Below are positions 8,490 through 18,068 of a stretch of DNA of 64,000 nucleotides, piece after piece. Every line of letters starts with the position of its first letter. Position 1 is the stretch's first letter. A program made the translations under genes and the position numbers. Source of the stretch: JBJXHG01 sp046160865 (GTDB lineage Bacteria; Planctomycetota; UBA1135; GCA-002686595); the NCBI GenBank assembly GCA_046160865.1, contig JBJXHG010000190.1, positions 4,907-68,906 of the forward strand. Reading direction: 5' to 3'. Under the pieces are notes generated by a model. It searched no databases and was not told the DNA's origin. It worked only from the letters and a program-made list of their open reading frames with translations.

Positions 8490-9055
8490 CGCGCGCGTTC
8501 CTCGGGCTCGCGCTGCCGGCGCGGACGGCGGCCACACTTGCCGAAGCGGCCCGAAGCGCTCTCGGACCCGGCACGCGCGATCTGCGCCTGTGCGCGAGCA
8601 TCGACCTGCACCTCACGCTGTGCTTCCTCGGCGAGGTCGGGCCGGACGTGCTCGCGCGCATCGTCGCGCAGATGCGCACGGTCGACGTGGTCGCGCCCCG
8701 GCTCGTGATCGATCACACCGGTGCCTTTCCGACGCGCGCCGAGCCGCGCGTGCTGTGGGCCGGCGTGTCCGGCGCGCCCGTCGAGCTCGAGCGCCTTGCG
8801 TCGCTCGTTCAGACAACCGAACGTTGGGCGCGCGACGCCGGCGTCGCGGTCGAGAGCGCGGATCCCTACGTTCCGCACATCACGCTCGCGCGGGCGCGCG
8901 AGCGCACCGTGCGCGACCTGAACGCCTTCTTCGCGCTGGCACCGGCACTGCCGTGGCGCCCCGAGGAGATCACGCTATTCGCGTCGCAAGCGCGCAGCGG
9001 CGACGAGACGCGCTATCCCGTGCTCGCGAGTGCGCCGCTCCGGCGCGCGCGGTGA
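8486..9055 (+). CDS. thpR: RNA 2',3'-cyclic phosphodiesterase (LigT/ThpR)
   Basis: 189-residue member of the 2H phosphoesterase superfamily. The two catalytic HxTx motifs are HLTL (His42) and HITL (His131), correctly spaced. The N-terminal RAFLGLALP and the loop FLGEV are typical of ThpR. It hydrolyses 2',3'-cyclic phosphate ends of RNA to 2'-phosphates. GTG 8486 overlaps the preceding kinase stop codon. Confidence 0.88.
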   Translation: MTRAFLGLALPARTAATLAEAARSALGPGTRDLRLCASIDLHLTLCFLGEVGPDVLARIVAQMRTVDVVAPRLVIDHTGAFPTRAEPRVLWAGVSGAPVELERLASLVQTTERWARDAGVAVESADPYVPHITLARARERTVRDLNAFFALAPALPWRPEEITLFASQARSGDETRYPVLASAPLRRAR

Positions 9056-9154
9056 GGCCGAGCGCGTGCGCGCACGGTTTACAAACGGTCACACGGAGTC
9101 GCCGCAACACCGTGGCGCCGGCACCCTAGCTTGGCCCACAATCTCGGCCCTTCC

Positions 9155-11554
9155 ATGAGCCTCTGCCTGAACTGCGGACACGAAGACGCGCACGGCTTCG
9201 CTTTCTGTCCGCACTGCGGCACGCGCGCGGCCGAGGCTGCCAGCGGCCGCGATCCGTTGCTCGGCCGCACGCTGAACGGCAAGTATCGCGTCGACGAGAA
9301 GATCGGCGCGGGCGCGATGGGCACGGTGTACTTGAGCGAGCACATCGGCCTGAAGAAGAAGATCGCGCTCAAGGTCCTGCACCCCGACCTGCACGTCAGC
9401 GACGAAGCGCTGCAGCGTTTCCAGCGCGAGGGCATCGCGGCCGGCAAGTTCAACCACCCGAACGCGATCCAGATCTTCGACATCGACCGTGGCGAGGGAC
9501 GCGTCTCGTACCTCGCGATGGAGTACGTCGACGGCGTCAACTTGACTCAGTTCCTGCGCGTCCGCGGCAAGCTCTCGTGCGACACCGCGATCGCGCTGGC
9601 GGGCCAGCTCTTCTCCTGCCTCGCCGAAGCGCACCGCCAAGGCATCGTCCACCGCGACCTGAAGCCCGACAACATCATGGTGGTCGAGGACGCGCGCGGT
9701 GAGCTGCGGCTCAAGGTGCTCGACTTCGGGCTCTCGAAGCTCGTCCACCGGCGGCTCGGATCGAGCTTGATGACGCAGCCGGGGCGACTCCTCGGGACGC
9801 CGCTCTACATGGCGCCGGAACAGCTCGCCGGCGTGGAAGCGGACGCACAGAGCGACGTGTACGCGGCCGCGTTGATCGTGTACGAGATGCTGGCCGGCGC
9901 GCGCCCGTGGCCGGACGACGACGCCAGCGAGGTGTTCATGACGCGCGCACAGCGCGAGGCGCCGTCGATCGCGGCGGATCACGCCGAGCTGGACGTTCCG
10001 CCGGAGCTCGACCTCATCCTCACCGCCGCGCTGCAGCGCGATCGGAGCGAACGGATCGCGTCCGCGGAGGAGGTCTTGCTCGCGCTCGAGGAGATCGCCG
10101 TCGAGCGGCCGGTCGCCAAGCCGCGGCGGAAGGCGGCGACCTCGGCCTCGCGCTCGCGAGCTGCGACCTCTTCCCCCGGCGCAATGCGCGCGACGTCGGG
10201 CCGCGCGACTTCGGCACCGGCGCGCGTCGAGCCGCGAGCCGCGCGCCCGCGCGCGCTGTGGATCGGCGCCGGCGCCGTGCTCGTCGTCGCGCTCGCGGCG
10301 CTCGCATGGAACCTCGCGGGCGGCGGCTCGTCCGATCGCCCGGCGCGCGTGCGGGCGATCCCGCGCGAAGAGCGCAGCGACGTCGAGCGCCGCTACGTCG
10401 ACCTGCTCGACGAAGCGCGCGGCGCGCTGCGCGCGCGCGATCCGCTGCGCGCCATGAACGCGGTGACGGAAGCCCTCGCGCTTCCGTGTCACGACGCGGA
10501 AGCGCTGTCTGCGCGCGCGGAGGTCTACGTAGCAAAGGGCGACATCGACACCGCGCTCGCGGACTACCGCGCCAGCGCGCAGGCGGACGCGACGTTCGTC
10601 GAGCCGCGCGTTGCGATGGGCTGGCTGTACTTCGACCGCGGCGAGCTCGAAGGCGCCGAGAAGAGCTTTGCCGACGCCGCGGCGCTCGACGCGCGCTCGG
10701 CCTCGGCGATCGCCGGCCGCGGAGCGCTCGCGTGGCGCCGCGGCGACGCGCCGACGGCATCCGAGCGCTTCGATGAAGCGCTCGCACTGGATCCGGCGTC
10801 GGCGCGTGCGAGCCGCTATGTCGGGCGCGTGCGCCTCGACCGCGGCGATGCCGACGGCGCGATCACGGCGCTCGTCGAGGCGAAGCGCAACGATCCGCGC
10901 TCCGCCGAGACGCTGGCCTGGCTCGGTGAGGCCTATCTCGCGCGGCAGCGGTTCGACGAAGCGGACGCGCAGCTGAAGGAATCGCTCGATGCCGATCCGA
11001 AGGCGCCGGCGGTGCGCGAGCTGCGCGCGGCGTTCTTGCTCGAGCGTGAACGCACGAGCGAAGCGGCCGAATTCCTGAAGGATGCGGTCGAGCGCCATCC
11101 CGACCGCCCGGCGCTGTGGGTGCTGCGCGGCATCGCGCTGCAGGCGAGCGGCGACGAGGGCGCAGCGATCTCGGCGCTCGCGCGCGCGATCGAGCTCGGC
11201 GACGCGGACGTGCGCACGCGCATGCTGCTCGGCGTGCTCTACCAGCGTCAGGGCGAGCTGGACGACGCCGCGGCACAGTTCGAGCGCGTGGTCAGCGTGC
11301 AGGGCGACGTGCCGCTCGCGAACCTCGACCTCGGTCTCGTGCTCTTCGCGCAAGGGAAGCACGCGGAGGCGGCGGCGCGCTTCGAGCGCGTGATCGCCGT
11401 CGAGGACGCGAACGCCGCGGCGCACTTCCATCTCGGCTTGCTCCACATGGACTACCTCGGCGACGCGGCGAAGGCCGGCCAGCATCTGCGCCGCTACGTC
11501 GAACTCGGCGGCAGCGACGCGCGCGCGCGGCAGTGGCTCGAGAAGTTGCCTTGA
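9155..11554 (+). CDS. Zinc-ribbon Ser/Thr protein kinase with TM helix and TPR array
   Basis: 799-residue membrane kinase. Residues 4-21 form a zinc ribbon (CLNC...CPHC). The Hanks-type kinase domain spans about 44-310: P-loop GAGAMG at 51-56, invariant Lys73, HRDLKPDN with Asp168, DFG Asp190, and APE in MAPEQL. A Ser/Ala/Arg-rich linker leads to one transmembrane helix at about 368-388. The outer part (about 410-799) is a run of TPR-like helical pairs (ALADYRASAQADATFVEPR, AAHFHLGLLHM and others). ATG 9155 is preferred over the upstream TTG at 9131 because it begins directly at the zinc ribbon. The architecture suggests signalling controlled by an extracytoplasmic TPR sensor. The target is unknown. 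Confidence 0.9.
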   Translation: MSLCLNCGHEDAHGFAFCPHCGTRAAEAASGRDPLLGRTLNGKYRVDEKIGAGAMGTVYLSEHIGLKKKIALKVLHPDLHVSDEALQRFQREGIAAGKFNHPNAIQIFDIDRGEGRVSYLAMEYVDGVNLTQFLRVRGKLSCDTAIALAGQLFSCLAEAHRQGIVHRDLKPDNIMVVEDARGELRLKVLDFGLSKLVHRRLGSSLMTQPGRLLGTPLYMAPEQLAGVEADAQSDVYAAALIVYEMLAGARPWPDDDASEVFMTRAQREAPSIAADHAELDVPPELDLILTAALQRDRSERIASAEEVLLALEEIAVERPVAKPRRKAATSASRSRAATSSPGAMRATSGRATSAPARVEPRAARPRALWIGAGAVLVVALAALAWNLAGGGSSDRPARVRAIPREERSDVERRYVDLLDEARGALRARDPLRAMNAVTEALALPCHDAEALSARAEVYVAKGDIDTALADYRASAQADATFVEPRVAMGWLYFDRGELEGAEKSFADAAALDARSASAIAGRGALAWRRGDAPTASERFDEALALDPASARASRYVGRVRLDRGDADGAITALVEAKRNDPRSAETLAWLGEAYLARQRFDEADAQLKESLDADPKAPAVRELRAAFLLERERTSEAAEFLKDAVERHPDRPALWVLRGIALQASGDEGAAISALARAIELGDADVRTRMLLGVLYQRQGELDDAAAQFERVVSVQGDVPLANLDLGLVLFAQGKHAEAAARFERVIAVEDANAAAHFHLGLLHMDYLGDAAKAGQHLRRYVELGGSDARARQWLEKLP

Positions 11555-11560
11555 GAGCGC

Positions 11561-12469
11561 TCAGCGAGCGCTGAAGTCGAACGCCTTGAAGGCTTGCTCG
11601 AGGCCCACGGCCTGCTCGTCGGCCTTCCAGAACGGCGGAGTCGGCGACGCGTTGCCGCGTACGAGCGCGCGCAGGTAGTCGCGGAACGGCGCCGTCTCGA
11701 CGCCCTCGCCCGCGCGCGTCTTCATGTCTTCGCGATGATTCAGGAGATAGTGGAAGAGCATGCCGAGCTCGACGAAGCGCACGTCGGCGCCACCGACGTA
11801 GGCCTCGATCGGATCGCGCAGCAAGCGGTCGAGCGGGACGTAGCCCGCCCCGTCAGCGATGCGCCGCAGCTCGCGCGAGCCGTACGACCAGTCCCAGAAG
11901 AGCGCGAAGTAGCTCGCCAAACCTTCGGACGCCCACAGCGGCAGCGGTCGTGCGAAACACTGCTCGACGTACTGGTGCGTCGCGGCGTGCGTGAGCCACA
12001 TGCCGAGCAGCGTCGCATTCGGCGTGTAGTACGTCGCGACCGGCTGGTCGGGATCTTCGGAGGCGTAGAAGCTGCCGTACGACGACGAGTGCTCGGCTCC
12101 GCGTTGATTGCCGAACTCGTTGTACGCGGCGAGCTCGGGGAAGATCCACACGCGGAACTTGCGCGGCGGCGGGCCGCCGGGACCGAGTAGCTTCACGAAC
12201 TCGCCGTGCATGTACTCGAGGTTCTGCGCGATCTCGAGCGCGAGATGGCGGCTGTGCGTCGTGCGCACTTGGTAGCGCTCGCTCTCGACGATCCACGCGT
12301 TCTCCCAGCGGGAGTGGTCGACCCACAAGTCGGTCGCGCCGATCAAGTTGGCCTGCGCGCGCTCGAGCGCGCGGTCGACGACGCGGCCGTAGAGATCGGC
12401 CTGGCCTTTCGTGCCGCTGGCGGCATCGGCGGCGAGTAGGAGAAGTACCGGGAAGAGCTGCATCGGCAT
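11561..12469 (-). CDS. Secreted DUF1570/peptidase-MA-like protein, zinc motif degenerate
   Basis: 302-residue exported protein with an N-terminal signal peptide ([17 protein letters not shown]). The middle resembles peptidase-MA/DUF1570-type gluzincins: [11 protein letters not shown], then [12 protein letters not shown]. In active members the first motif is HExxH; here it reads HAATH, with the catalytic Glu replaced by Ala, while both His and the downstream Glu ligand remain. It is therefore probably a non-catalytic or altered metallopeptidase homologue. ATG 12469 was chosen because it directly precedes the signal peptide, with an AAGGGTG-like site upstream. It is convergent with the kinase gene, with only 6 bases between. 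Confidence 0.7.
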   Translation of the reverse strand: MPMQLFPVLLLLAADAASGTKGQADLYGRVVDRALERAQANLIGATDLWVDHSRWENAWIVESERYQVRTTHSRHLALEIAQNLEYMHGEFVKLLGPGGPPPRKFRVWIFPELAAYNEFGNQRGAEHSSSYGSFYASEDPDQPVATYYTPNATLLGMWLTHAATHQYVEQCFARPLPLWASEGLASYFALFWDWSYGSRELRRIADGAGYVPLDRLLRDPIEAYVGGADVRFVELGMLFHYLLNHREDMKTRAGEGVETAPFRDYLRALVRGNASPTPPFWKADEQAVGLEQAFKAFDFSAR

Positions 12470-12656
12470 CGACGCACCCTTGTAACCCGAAAGCGGGGTG
12501 GGAGCCATTCTGCGGCAGCGCGCGAGGACGCACGGGGAGCAGCACCGGAGTCGCGACGAGAATGCGAGCCGACGTGACACCGAGACGCGCGCGCCGCGTC
12601 CATTCCAGCGAGCCCGAGGCCGCTGCACGGTCCTTCTTCCGCTCGTCGCGGAGGGC

Positions 12657-12662
12657 TATATT
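12657..12662 (+). promoter_or_regulatory. Candidate -10 box of the recA promoter
   Basis: TATATT at 12657-12662, about 70 bases upstream of the recA ATG, stands out from the GC-rich 12470-12732 intergenic region. No good -35 and no LexA-type dyad was recognised by eye. Confidence 0.35.
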
Positions 12663-12732
12663 CCGCGCTTCCTCGAGCCCGCCCAAAGATTGCCAGGCCG
12701 CGGCCGCGCCGCACGACCAGAAGCTCTCGACC

Positions 12733-13902
12733 ATGACGCTGCAAAAGAAGTCCGAGAAGACCCCGACCACCGCTCCCGACCGCGAGCGCAGCGAGAAGAA
12801 CAAGTCGCTGGACGCGGCGCTGGTGGAGATCGAGAAGGCCTACGGCAAGGGCGCGATCATGCGCCTCGGCGACGGCGCGGTCATCAAGGAGATCAAAGGC
12901 ATCCCGACCGGTTCGCTCGCGCTCGATCTCGCGCTGGGCGGCAAGGGACTGCCGCGCGGCCGCATCGTCGAGATCTACGGACCGGAGAGCTCCGGCAAGA
13001 CGACGCTGACGTTGCACGTAGTCGCCGAGGCGCAACGCACGGGCGGCATCTGTGCATTCGTCGATGCGGAGCATGCGCTCGATCCGTCCTACGCACGCAA
13101 GCTAGGAGTGAAGCTCGACGACCTGCTCATCAGCCAGCCGGACACGGGCGAGCAGGCGCTCGAGATCGTCGAGACGCTCGTGCGCAGCAATGCGATCGAC
13201 ATCGTCGTGATCGACTCGGTCGCGGCGCTCGTGCCGCGCGCCGAGATCGCGGGCGAGATGGGCGACAGCTTCGTCGGCCTGCACGCGCGCTTGATGAGCC
13301 AAGCGCTGCGCAAGCTGACCGCGGCGATCAGCAAGTCCGATTGCCTCGTGATCTTCATCAACCAGATCCGCGAAAAGATCGGCGTGATGTTCGGCAATCC
13401 CGAGACGACGACCGGCGGCCGCGCGCTGAAGTTCTATGCCTCGGTGCGGCTCGACATCCGCAAGATCGGGCAGCTGAAGGATGGCGACGATGTCGTCGGC
13501 AATCGCACCAAGGTGACGGTGGTCAAGAACAAGATCGCGCCGCCGTTCCGCAAGGTCGAGTTCGACATCCTGTTCAATCACGGGATCAGCAAGGAAGGCG
13601 AGCTGCTCGAGCTCGGCCAGACCGCGGGCGTGATCCTGAAGTCGGGCACGTGGTTCTCGATGAAGCACCCGACGCAGGGCGAAGTGCGGCTCGGCCAAGG
13701 CCTCGAGAAGGCGCGCGCGTTCCTCGTCGACAATCCCGATCTCGCGCGCGAGATCGACAGCGTGATCCGCGCGAAGGACTTGCCGCAGGTGGCCGGCGTC
13801 GGCGGTGAGGACGCGTCGAACGCGGACGACGCGGCGAGCAGCTCGACGTCCGGCTCTCCATCGGAAAAGACGCTCGCCGGGGCGCGCGGCGCGAAGCCCT
13901 GA
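12733..13902 (+). CDS. recA: Recombinase RecA
   Basis: 389-residue homologous-recombination and SOS ATPase. Walker A GPESSGKT lies at residues 83-90. [19 protein letters not shown] (Walker B), MSQALRKLT and the loop L2 region GNPETTTGG with [13 protein letters not shown] are all intact. The N-terminal approximately 25 residues are a charged extension, and the C-terminal tail is Ser/Asp-rich and variable. alaS begins 25 bases downstream, so the two are probably co-transcribed. Confidence 0.98.
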   Translation: MTLQKKSEKTPTTAPDRERSEKNKSLDAALVEIEKAYGKGAIMRLGDGAVIKEIKGIPTGSLALDLALGGKGLPRGRIVEIYGPESSGKTTLTLHVVAEAQRTGGICAFVDAEHALDPSYARKLGVKLDDLLISQPDTGEQALEIVETLVRSNAIDIVVIDSVAALVPRAEIAGEMGDSFVGLHARLMSQALRKLTAAISKSDCLVIFINQIREKIGVMFGNPETTTGGRALKFYASVRLDIRKIGQLKDGDDVVGNRTKVTVVKNKIAPPFRKVEFDILFNHGISKEGELLELGQTAGVILKSGTWFSMKHPTQGEVRLGQGLEKARAFLVDNPDLAREIDSVIRAKDLPQVAGVGGEDASNADDAASSSTSGSPSEKTLAGARGAKP

Positions 13903-13927
13903 AGCTCGGGAGATCCGCGAAAAAGCG

Positions 13928-16627
13928 ATGAGCAACACCACTGCGCCCTCCAAGACCGTCGGTCGCCACAACGCCGCGCGCGTGCGCCAGGACTTCCTCG
14001 AGTTCTTCGGCGCGCGCGGTCACGCGATCGTGCCGAGCTCGCCGGTCTTTCCTCAGGACGATCCGACGCTGCTCTTCACGAACGCGGGGATGAACCAGTT
14101 CAAGGACGTGTTCCTCGGCACCGGCACGCGGCCGTACCGGCGGGCCGTCGACACGCAGAAGTGCATCCGCGTGTCGGGCAAGCACAACGACCTCGAGGAG
14201 GTCGGCGTCGACACGTACCACCACACGTTCTTCGAGATGCTCGGGAACTGGTCGTTCGGCGACTACTTCAAGGAGGACGCGATCCCGTGGGCGTGGGAGC
14301 TGCTCACGCAAGTGTGGGGTCTGCCGAAGGATCGCTTGTGGGTCACCGTCTTCGGCGGTGACGAGAAGGACGGACTCCCGGTCGACACCGAGGCCGAGCG
14401 CATTTGGATCGAGAAGGCCGGCATCTCGCCCGATCGCGTGCTCCGCTTTGGACGCAAGGACAACTTCTGGGAGATGGGCGACACGGGCCCGTGCGGGCCG
14501 TGCACCGAGATCCACATCGACCGCGGCGATCCGAGCTCGGACCCGATGGACGGACGCGATCGGAAGATCGGCGTCAACGCGGGCAACGAGCGCTTCATGG
14601 AGCTGTGGAACAACGTGTTCATGGAGTTCAACCGGCTCGACGACGGCTCGCTGCGCAAGCTGCCTGCGCAGAGCGTCGACACCGGCATGGGCTTCGAGCG
14701 CATCTTGTCGGTGCTCCAGGGCAAGCGCAGCAACTACGACACGGATCTCTTCACGCCGATTTTCACGCGACTCGAGTCGGTCAGCGGTCGCAGTTATGGC
14801 GCGGGCACGTCGCGTTCCGACATCGCGTTCCGTGTGTGCGCCGATCACGTGCGTGCGGTGACGAGCGCGATCGCCGATGGCGCTCTGCCTTCGAACACCG
14901 GTCGCGGCTACGTGCTGCGCCGCTTGATCCGTCGCGCGGCGCGCTTCGGGCGCCAGGAGCTCGGTGCGGAAGATCCGTTCTTGTTCGAGCTCGTGCCGAC
15001 CGTCGGCGAGGTGCTCGGCGGGACGTTTCCCGAGATGCGCGTGCGCGCCGACTTCGTGCGCAGCGTCGTGCAGGAAGAGGAGAAGTCGTTCGGCCGCACG
15101 CTCGGACGCGGGCTCGCGCGGTTCGGCGAGCTGCGCAACAAAGTCGTCGCGTCCGGCGCGAAGACGATCCCCGGCGACGCGGCGTTCGAGCTGTACGCGA
15201 CGTACGGCTTCCCGCGCGACCTCGTCGAGCTCATGGCGCGCGAGCAGTCGGTCGACGTCGACGCGTCCGGTTGGGAGACGGCGGAGAAGTCGCACCAGGA
15301 CGCGAGCCGCGCCGAGGGCAAGTTCAAGCAGTTGCTCTCCGCGGAAGAGCTCGCTGGGCTTTCGTCGACCCGCTCGACCTATCACGAAGACGGCGCGGCC
15401 GCGACGCGCATCGAGAGCGAGCTCGTGTTCTTCGCGGACGCCGCCCTCGACGGCAAGTCGCGCGCGGTGCTCGCGCAGAGCCCGTTCTATCCGGAGGGTG
15501 GCGGACAAGTCGGCGACTCCGGCACGCTGCAAGACGCGAGCGGACGTTGGCGTTTCGTCGTGGAGGACGCGCGCCGCATCGGACCGGTGGTCGTGCACCT
15601 CGGGCGTGCGGAGGGCACGACGGCTCCCGTCGGCCAGCGCGTGATCGCCGAGGTCGACGTCGCACGCCGCGAGCGCACGAAGAAGAACCACACGGCGACG
15701 CACTTGATGCACAAGGCGCTCAAGGAGGTGCTCGGCGATCACGTGGGCCAGCAAGGCAGCTACGTGGGTCCCGATCGCTTGCGCTTCGACTTCACGCATC
15801 CGCGCGCGGTCACGCCGGACGAGATCGAGAAGATCGAGCGCATCGTGAACCACCGCGTGTTCCAGAACGCACAGGTGAAGACGACCGTCGAAGACCTCGA
15901 CGCCGCGAAAGCGCGCGGCGTGGTCGCGATGTTCGGCGAGAAGTACGACGCGCAGGTGCGCGTGCTCGACGTCGGCGGTTGGTCGATGGAGCTGTGCGGC
16001 GGCACGCACGTGCGCGCGGCGGGCGACATCGGTCCGTTCGTGATCACACTCGAGCGCGCGGTCTCCGCGGGCGTGCGGCGCATCGAAGCTCTGACCGGTC
16101 CTGCGGCGGTGGAGGAGATGCAGCGCCAACGACGGCTCGTCACGGATGCATCGCGACTGTTGAAAGCTTCGCCCGAGCAGGTGTCCGAGCGGATCCAGGC
16201 GCTCCAGGATCAGGTCAAGGAAGCGCGCAAGAAGACCGAGGCGTCGAGCGGCGGCGACTCCGAGAAGCTGGTCGCCGAGCTGCGCGCAGCACCCGAAATG
16301 AGCGGCGTGCGTGCGCTCGTGACCACGATGGCGGACGCGGATGCGAAGTCGCTCGCGGACGCGGCCGAGCGCGCGCGCGGAGAAGTGCAAGACTTCGCGA
16401 TCGCGATCTTCGGCAAGGACGGCGCGTTCGTCGTCGCGTGCGCGGGCCAAGCGCTGAAGCGCGGACTCGGCGCAGGCGCGCTCGTGCAAGCGGTCAACGC
16501 CGCAGTCGGGTCGAAGGGCGGCGGGAATCCCGAGAAGGCGCAAGGACGCATCCCGGATCCGGCCAAGGTCGGGGTGGCGCGTGAGCTCGTCGAGAAGGCG
16601 ATCGCGGCGCGCCTCGCCAGCTCTTGA
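13928..16627 (+). CDS. alaS: Alanyl-tRNA synthetase
   Basis: 899-residue class II synthetase charging tRNA-Ala. Motif 1 region is FTNAGMNQFKDVFLG. The class II core includes KCIRVSGKHNDLEEVG and FFEMLGNWSFGDYFK. The editing domain zinc/catalytic residues are H588/H592 (HTATH) and C690/H694 (CGGTH). A coiled coil follows (about 745-780), then the C-terminal C-Ala domain (GGGNPEKAQGR). ATG 13928 has a GGGAG upstream. The length is normal for the family. Confidence 0.98.
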   Translation: MSNTTAPSKTVGRHNAARVRQDFLEFFGARGHAIVPSSPVFPQDDPTLLFTNAGMNQFKDVFLGTGTRPYRRAVDTQKCIRVSGKHNDLEEVGVDTYHHTFFEMLGNWSFGDYFKEDAIPWAWELLTQVWGLPKDRLWVTVFGGDEKDGLPVDTEAERIWIEKAGISPDRVLRFGRKDNFWEMGDTGPCGPCTEIHIDRGDPSSDPMDGRDRKIGVNAGNERFMELWNNVFMEFNRLDDGSLRKLPAQSVDTGMGFERILSVLQGKRSNYDTDLFTPIFTRLESVSGRSYGAGTSRSDIAFRVCADHVRAVTSAIADGALPSNTGRGYVLRRLIRRAARFGRQELGAEDPFLFELVPTVGEVLGGTFPEMRVRADFVRSVVQEEEKSFGRTLGRGLARFGELRNKVVASGAKTIPGDAAFELYATYGFPRDLVELMAREQSVDVDASGWETAEKSHQDASRAEGKFKQLLSAEELAGLSSTRSTYHEDGAAATRIESELVFFADAALDGKSRAVLAQSPFYPEGGGQVGDSGTLQDASGRWRFVVEDARRIGPVVVHLGRAEGTTAPVGQRVIAEVDVARRERTKKNHTATHLMHKALKEVLGDHVGQQGSYVGPDRLRFDFTHPRAVTPDEIEKIERIVNHRVFQNAQVKTTVEDLDAAKARGVVAMFGEKYDAQVRVLDVGGWSMELCGGTHVRAAGDIGPFVITLERAVSAGVRRIEALTGPAAVEEMQRQRRLVTDASRLLKASPEQVSERIQALQDQVKEARKKTEASSGGDSEKLVAELRAAPEMSGVRALVTTMADADAKSLADAAERARGEVQDFAIAIFGKDGAFVVACAGQALKRGLGAGALVQAVNAAVGSKGGGNPEKAQGRIPDPAKVGVARELVEKAIAARLASS

Positions 16628-16633
16628 CCCGCG

Positions 16634-16662
16634 TTGACACCCCCCCAGGCCACCGATAGCAT
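16634..16662 (+). promoter_or_regulatory. Sigma-70-type promoter for rpmF-plsX
   Basis: TTGACA at 16634-16639, an exact 17-bp spacer, TAGCAT at 16657-16662. It begins 7 bases past the alaS stop and lies 34 bases before rpmF. One of the best consensus matches in the window. Confidence 0.7.
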
Positions 16663-16695
16663 CCTGCGCTTCCTCACTGACCGTCCGAGCCGAAC

Positions 16696-16899
16696 ATGCC
16701 GAATCCCAAGCGACGCCACAGCAAACATCGCAAGCGCATCCGCCGATCCCACGACGCGCTGACCATGCCCGGGCTCAACCAATGCCCGCGCTGCAGCTCG
16801 ACCGTTCGTCCGCACCGCGTGTGCGACAACTGCGGTCACTACGGATTCGAGAAGGGTGGCCAGAAGGGCACCGAGATCGTTCCGAAGGACGAGTTCTAA
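16696..16899 (+). CDS. rpmF: 50S ribosomal protein L32
   Basis: 67-residue L32. It starts MPNPKRRHSKHRKRIRR and carries a four-Cys zinc ribbon (CPRC...CDNC). It is followed 12 bases later by plsX, the near-universal rpmF-plsX linkage that couples ribosome and membrane-lipid synthesis. Confidence 0.97.
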   Translation: MPNPKRRHSKHRKRIRRSHDALTMPGLNQCPRCSSTVRPHRVCDNCGHYGFEKGGQKGTEIVPKDEF

Positions 16900-16911
16900 G
16901 CCTCCGCCCGC

Positions 16912-17919
16912 ATGCTCGCCACGCGCATCGCCCTCGACGTGATGGGCGGAGACCGGGCGCCGGACGCAATCCTGCGCGGGGCTCTCGCGGCGTGCTCGCC
17001 TGTTGGCAAGCTGCGCATGGCGCCCGAGCGCCTCGTGCTCGTCGGTGACGAGCACACGATCCGCGCGCGCCTCGTCGATCTCGGCGGCGACCCCGGTTTC
17101 GCGATCCGCCACGCCACGCAAGTGATCGGGATGGGCGAGTCGCCGGCGACCGCGTTGCGCGCGAAGCCCGACTCCTCGATCGGAAGCATGATCCTCGCGA
17201 CGAAGTCCGGCGAAGCCGGCGCCGCGGTCAGCATGGGCAACACCGGCGCCGTCGTCGGCGCGGCGACGCTTGGTCTCGGCACGCTGCCCGGCGTGCGACG
17301 TCCGGGGATCGCGGTCACGCTCGATCTCACCGGACATCCGCTGACGCTGCTCGACATGGGCGCGAACATCGCGCCGAAGCCCGAACACCTCTACCAGTAC
17401 GCCGTGATGGGCAGCGTCTACACGCGCGACTGTCTCGGCAAGGACTCGCCGCGCGTCGGCTTGCTCAACATCGGCGAGGAAGAGTCGAAGGGCACCGATC
17501 TACTGAAGAGCGCTTGGCAGATGCTCAAGAGCTCGTCGCTCGACTTCGTCGGCAATCTCGAGGGGAACGACCTCTTCCAGAACAAGGCCGAAGTCGTCGT
17601 CACCGACGGCTTCACCGGCAATGTCGTGCTGAAGTTACTCGAGGAGTTCGCGAGCTTCATGCTGCGGCTCTCGATGAGCGAGCTCGCCGCGCAGGGCATC
17701 CGTGGCGCGCCCGAAGCACTCGCGCGCGTCAAGAAGAGCATCGACTACTCCGAGTACGGCGGCGCGCTCCTGCTCGGCGTCAACGGCATCGTGGTCATCG
17801 GCCACGGCCGCTCGGACGAGAACGCGGTCGCGAATGCGATCGGGCTCGCGGCGCGCGCGCTCGACGCGCATGTGAACGAGCACATCGTTGCCGGGCTCCA
17901 GCGCGAAACGACGCATTGA
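16912..17919 (+). CDS. plsX: Phosphate acyltransferase PlsX
   Basis: 335-residue peripheral enzyme converting acyl-ACP to acyl-phosphate for phospholipid synthesis. The N-terminal DVMGGDRAPDAILRGAL is diagnostic. SMGNTGAVVGAA, EESKGTDLLK, GNLEGNDLF and VVTDGFTGNVVLK are all family signatures. It lies inside the rpmF-fab cluster. Confidence 0.97.
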   Translation: MLATRIALDVMGGDRAPDAILRGALAACSPVGKLRMAPERLVLVGDEHTIRARLVDLGGDPGFAIRHATQVIGMGESPATALRAKPDSSIGSMILATKSGEAGAAVSMGNTGAVVGAATLGLGTLPGVRRPGIAVTLDLTGHPLTLLDMGANIAPKPEHLYQYAVMGSVYTRDCLGKDSPRVGLLNIGEEESKGTDLLKSAWQMLKSSSLDFVGNLEGNDLFQNKAEVVVTDGFTGNVVLKLLEEFASFMLRLSMSELAAQGIRGAPEALARVKKSIDYSEYGGALLLGVNGIVVIGHGRSDENAVANAIGLAARALDAHVNEHIVAGLQRETTH

Positions 17920-17990
17920 ACGCGGAGCGACGAACGGAACAGCGCGGCGCCATGGACGTGCCTGCGCGCCGGCAGGTTAGAATCCGAGCC

Positions 17991-18068
17991 ATGTTCGGCC
18001 GTCGAGCCTGTTGCGACGCGCGCTCCGGCGCGTGCGTTCCCGTCCGCGAGTTCGGAGTCCACGCATGA
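17991..18068 (+). CDS. Possible 25-codon upstream ORF coupled to fabH
   Basis: A short frame of 25 codons (MFGRRACC...REFGVHA) starts at ATG 17991, only 7 bases after a TAGAAT -10-like box (17978-17983), so it would be essentially leaderless. Its stop codon overlaps the fabH start (ATGA at 18065-18068). It is Cys- and Arg-containing with no known homologue. It could be a coupled leader peptide or a chance frame; fabH also has its own GGAG site. Confidence 0.25.
   Translation: MFGRRACCDARSGACVPVREFGVHA

Noticed and set aside
12470..12732. LexA-type SOS box upstream of recA
   Set aside because: No convincing dyad of a known LexA type was seen; lineages differ in box sequence, so absence is not informative.
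13586..16543. Very long minus-strand open frame opposite alaS
   Set aside because: Arg/His/Ala-rich GC-skew shadow of alaS, which has all its catalytic motifs on the plus strand.
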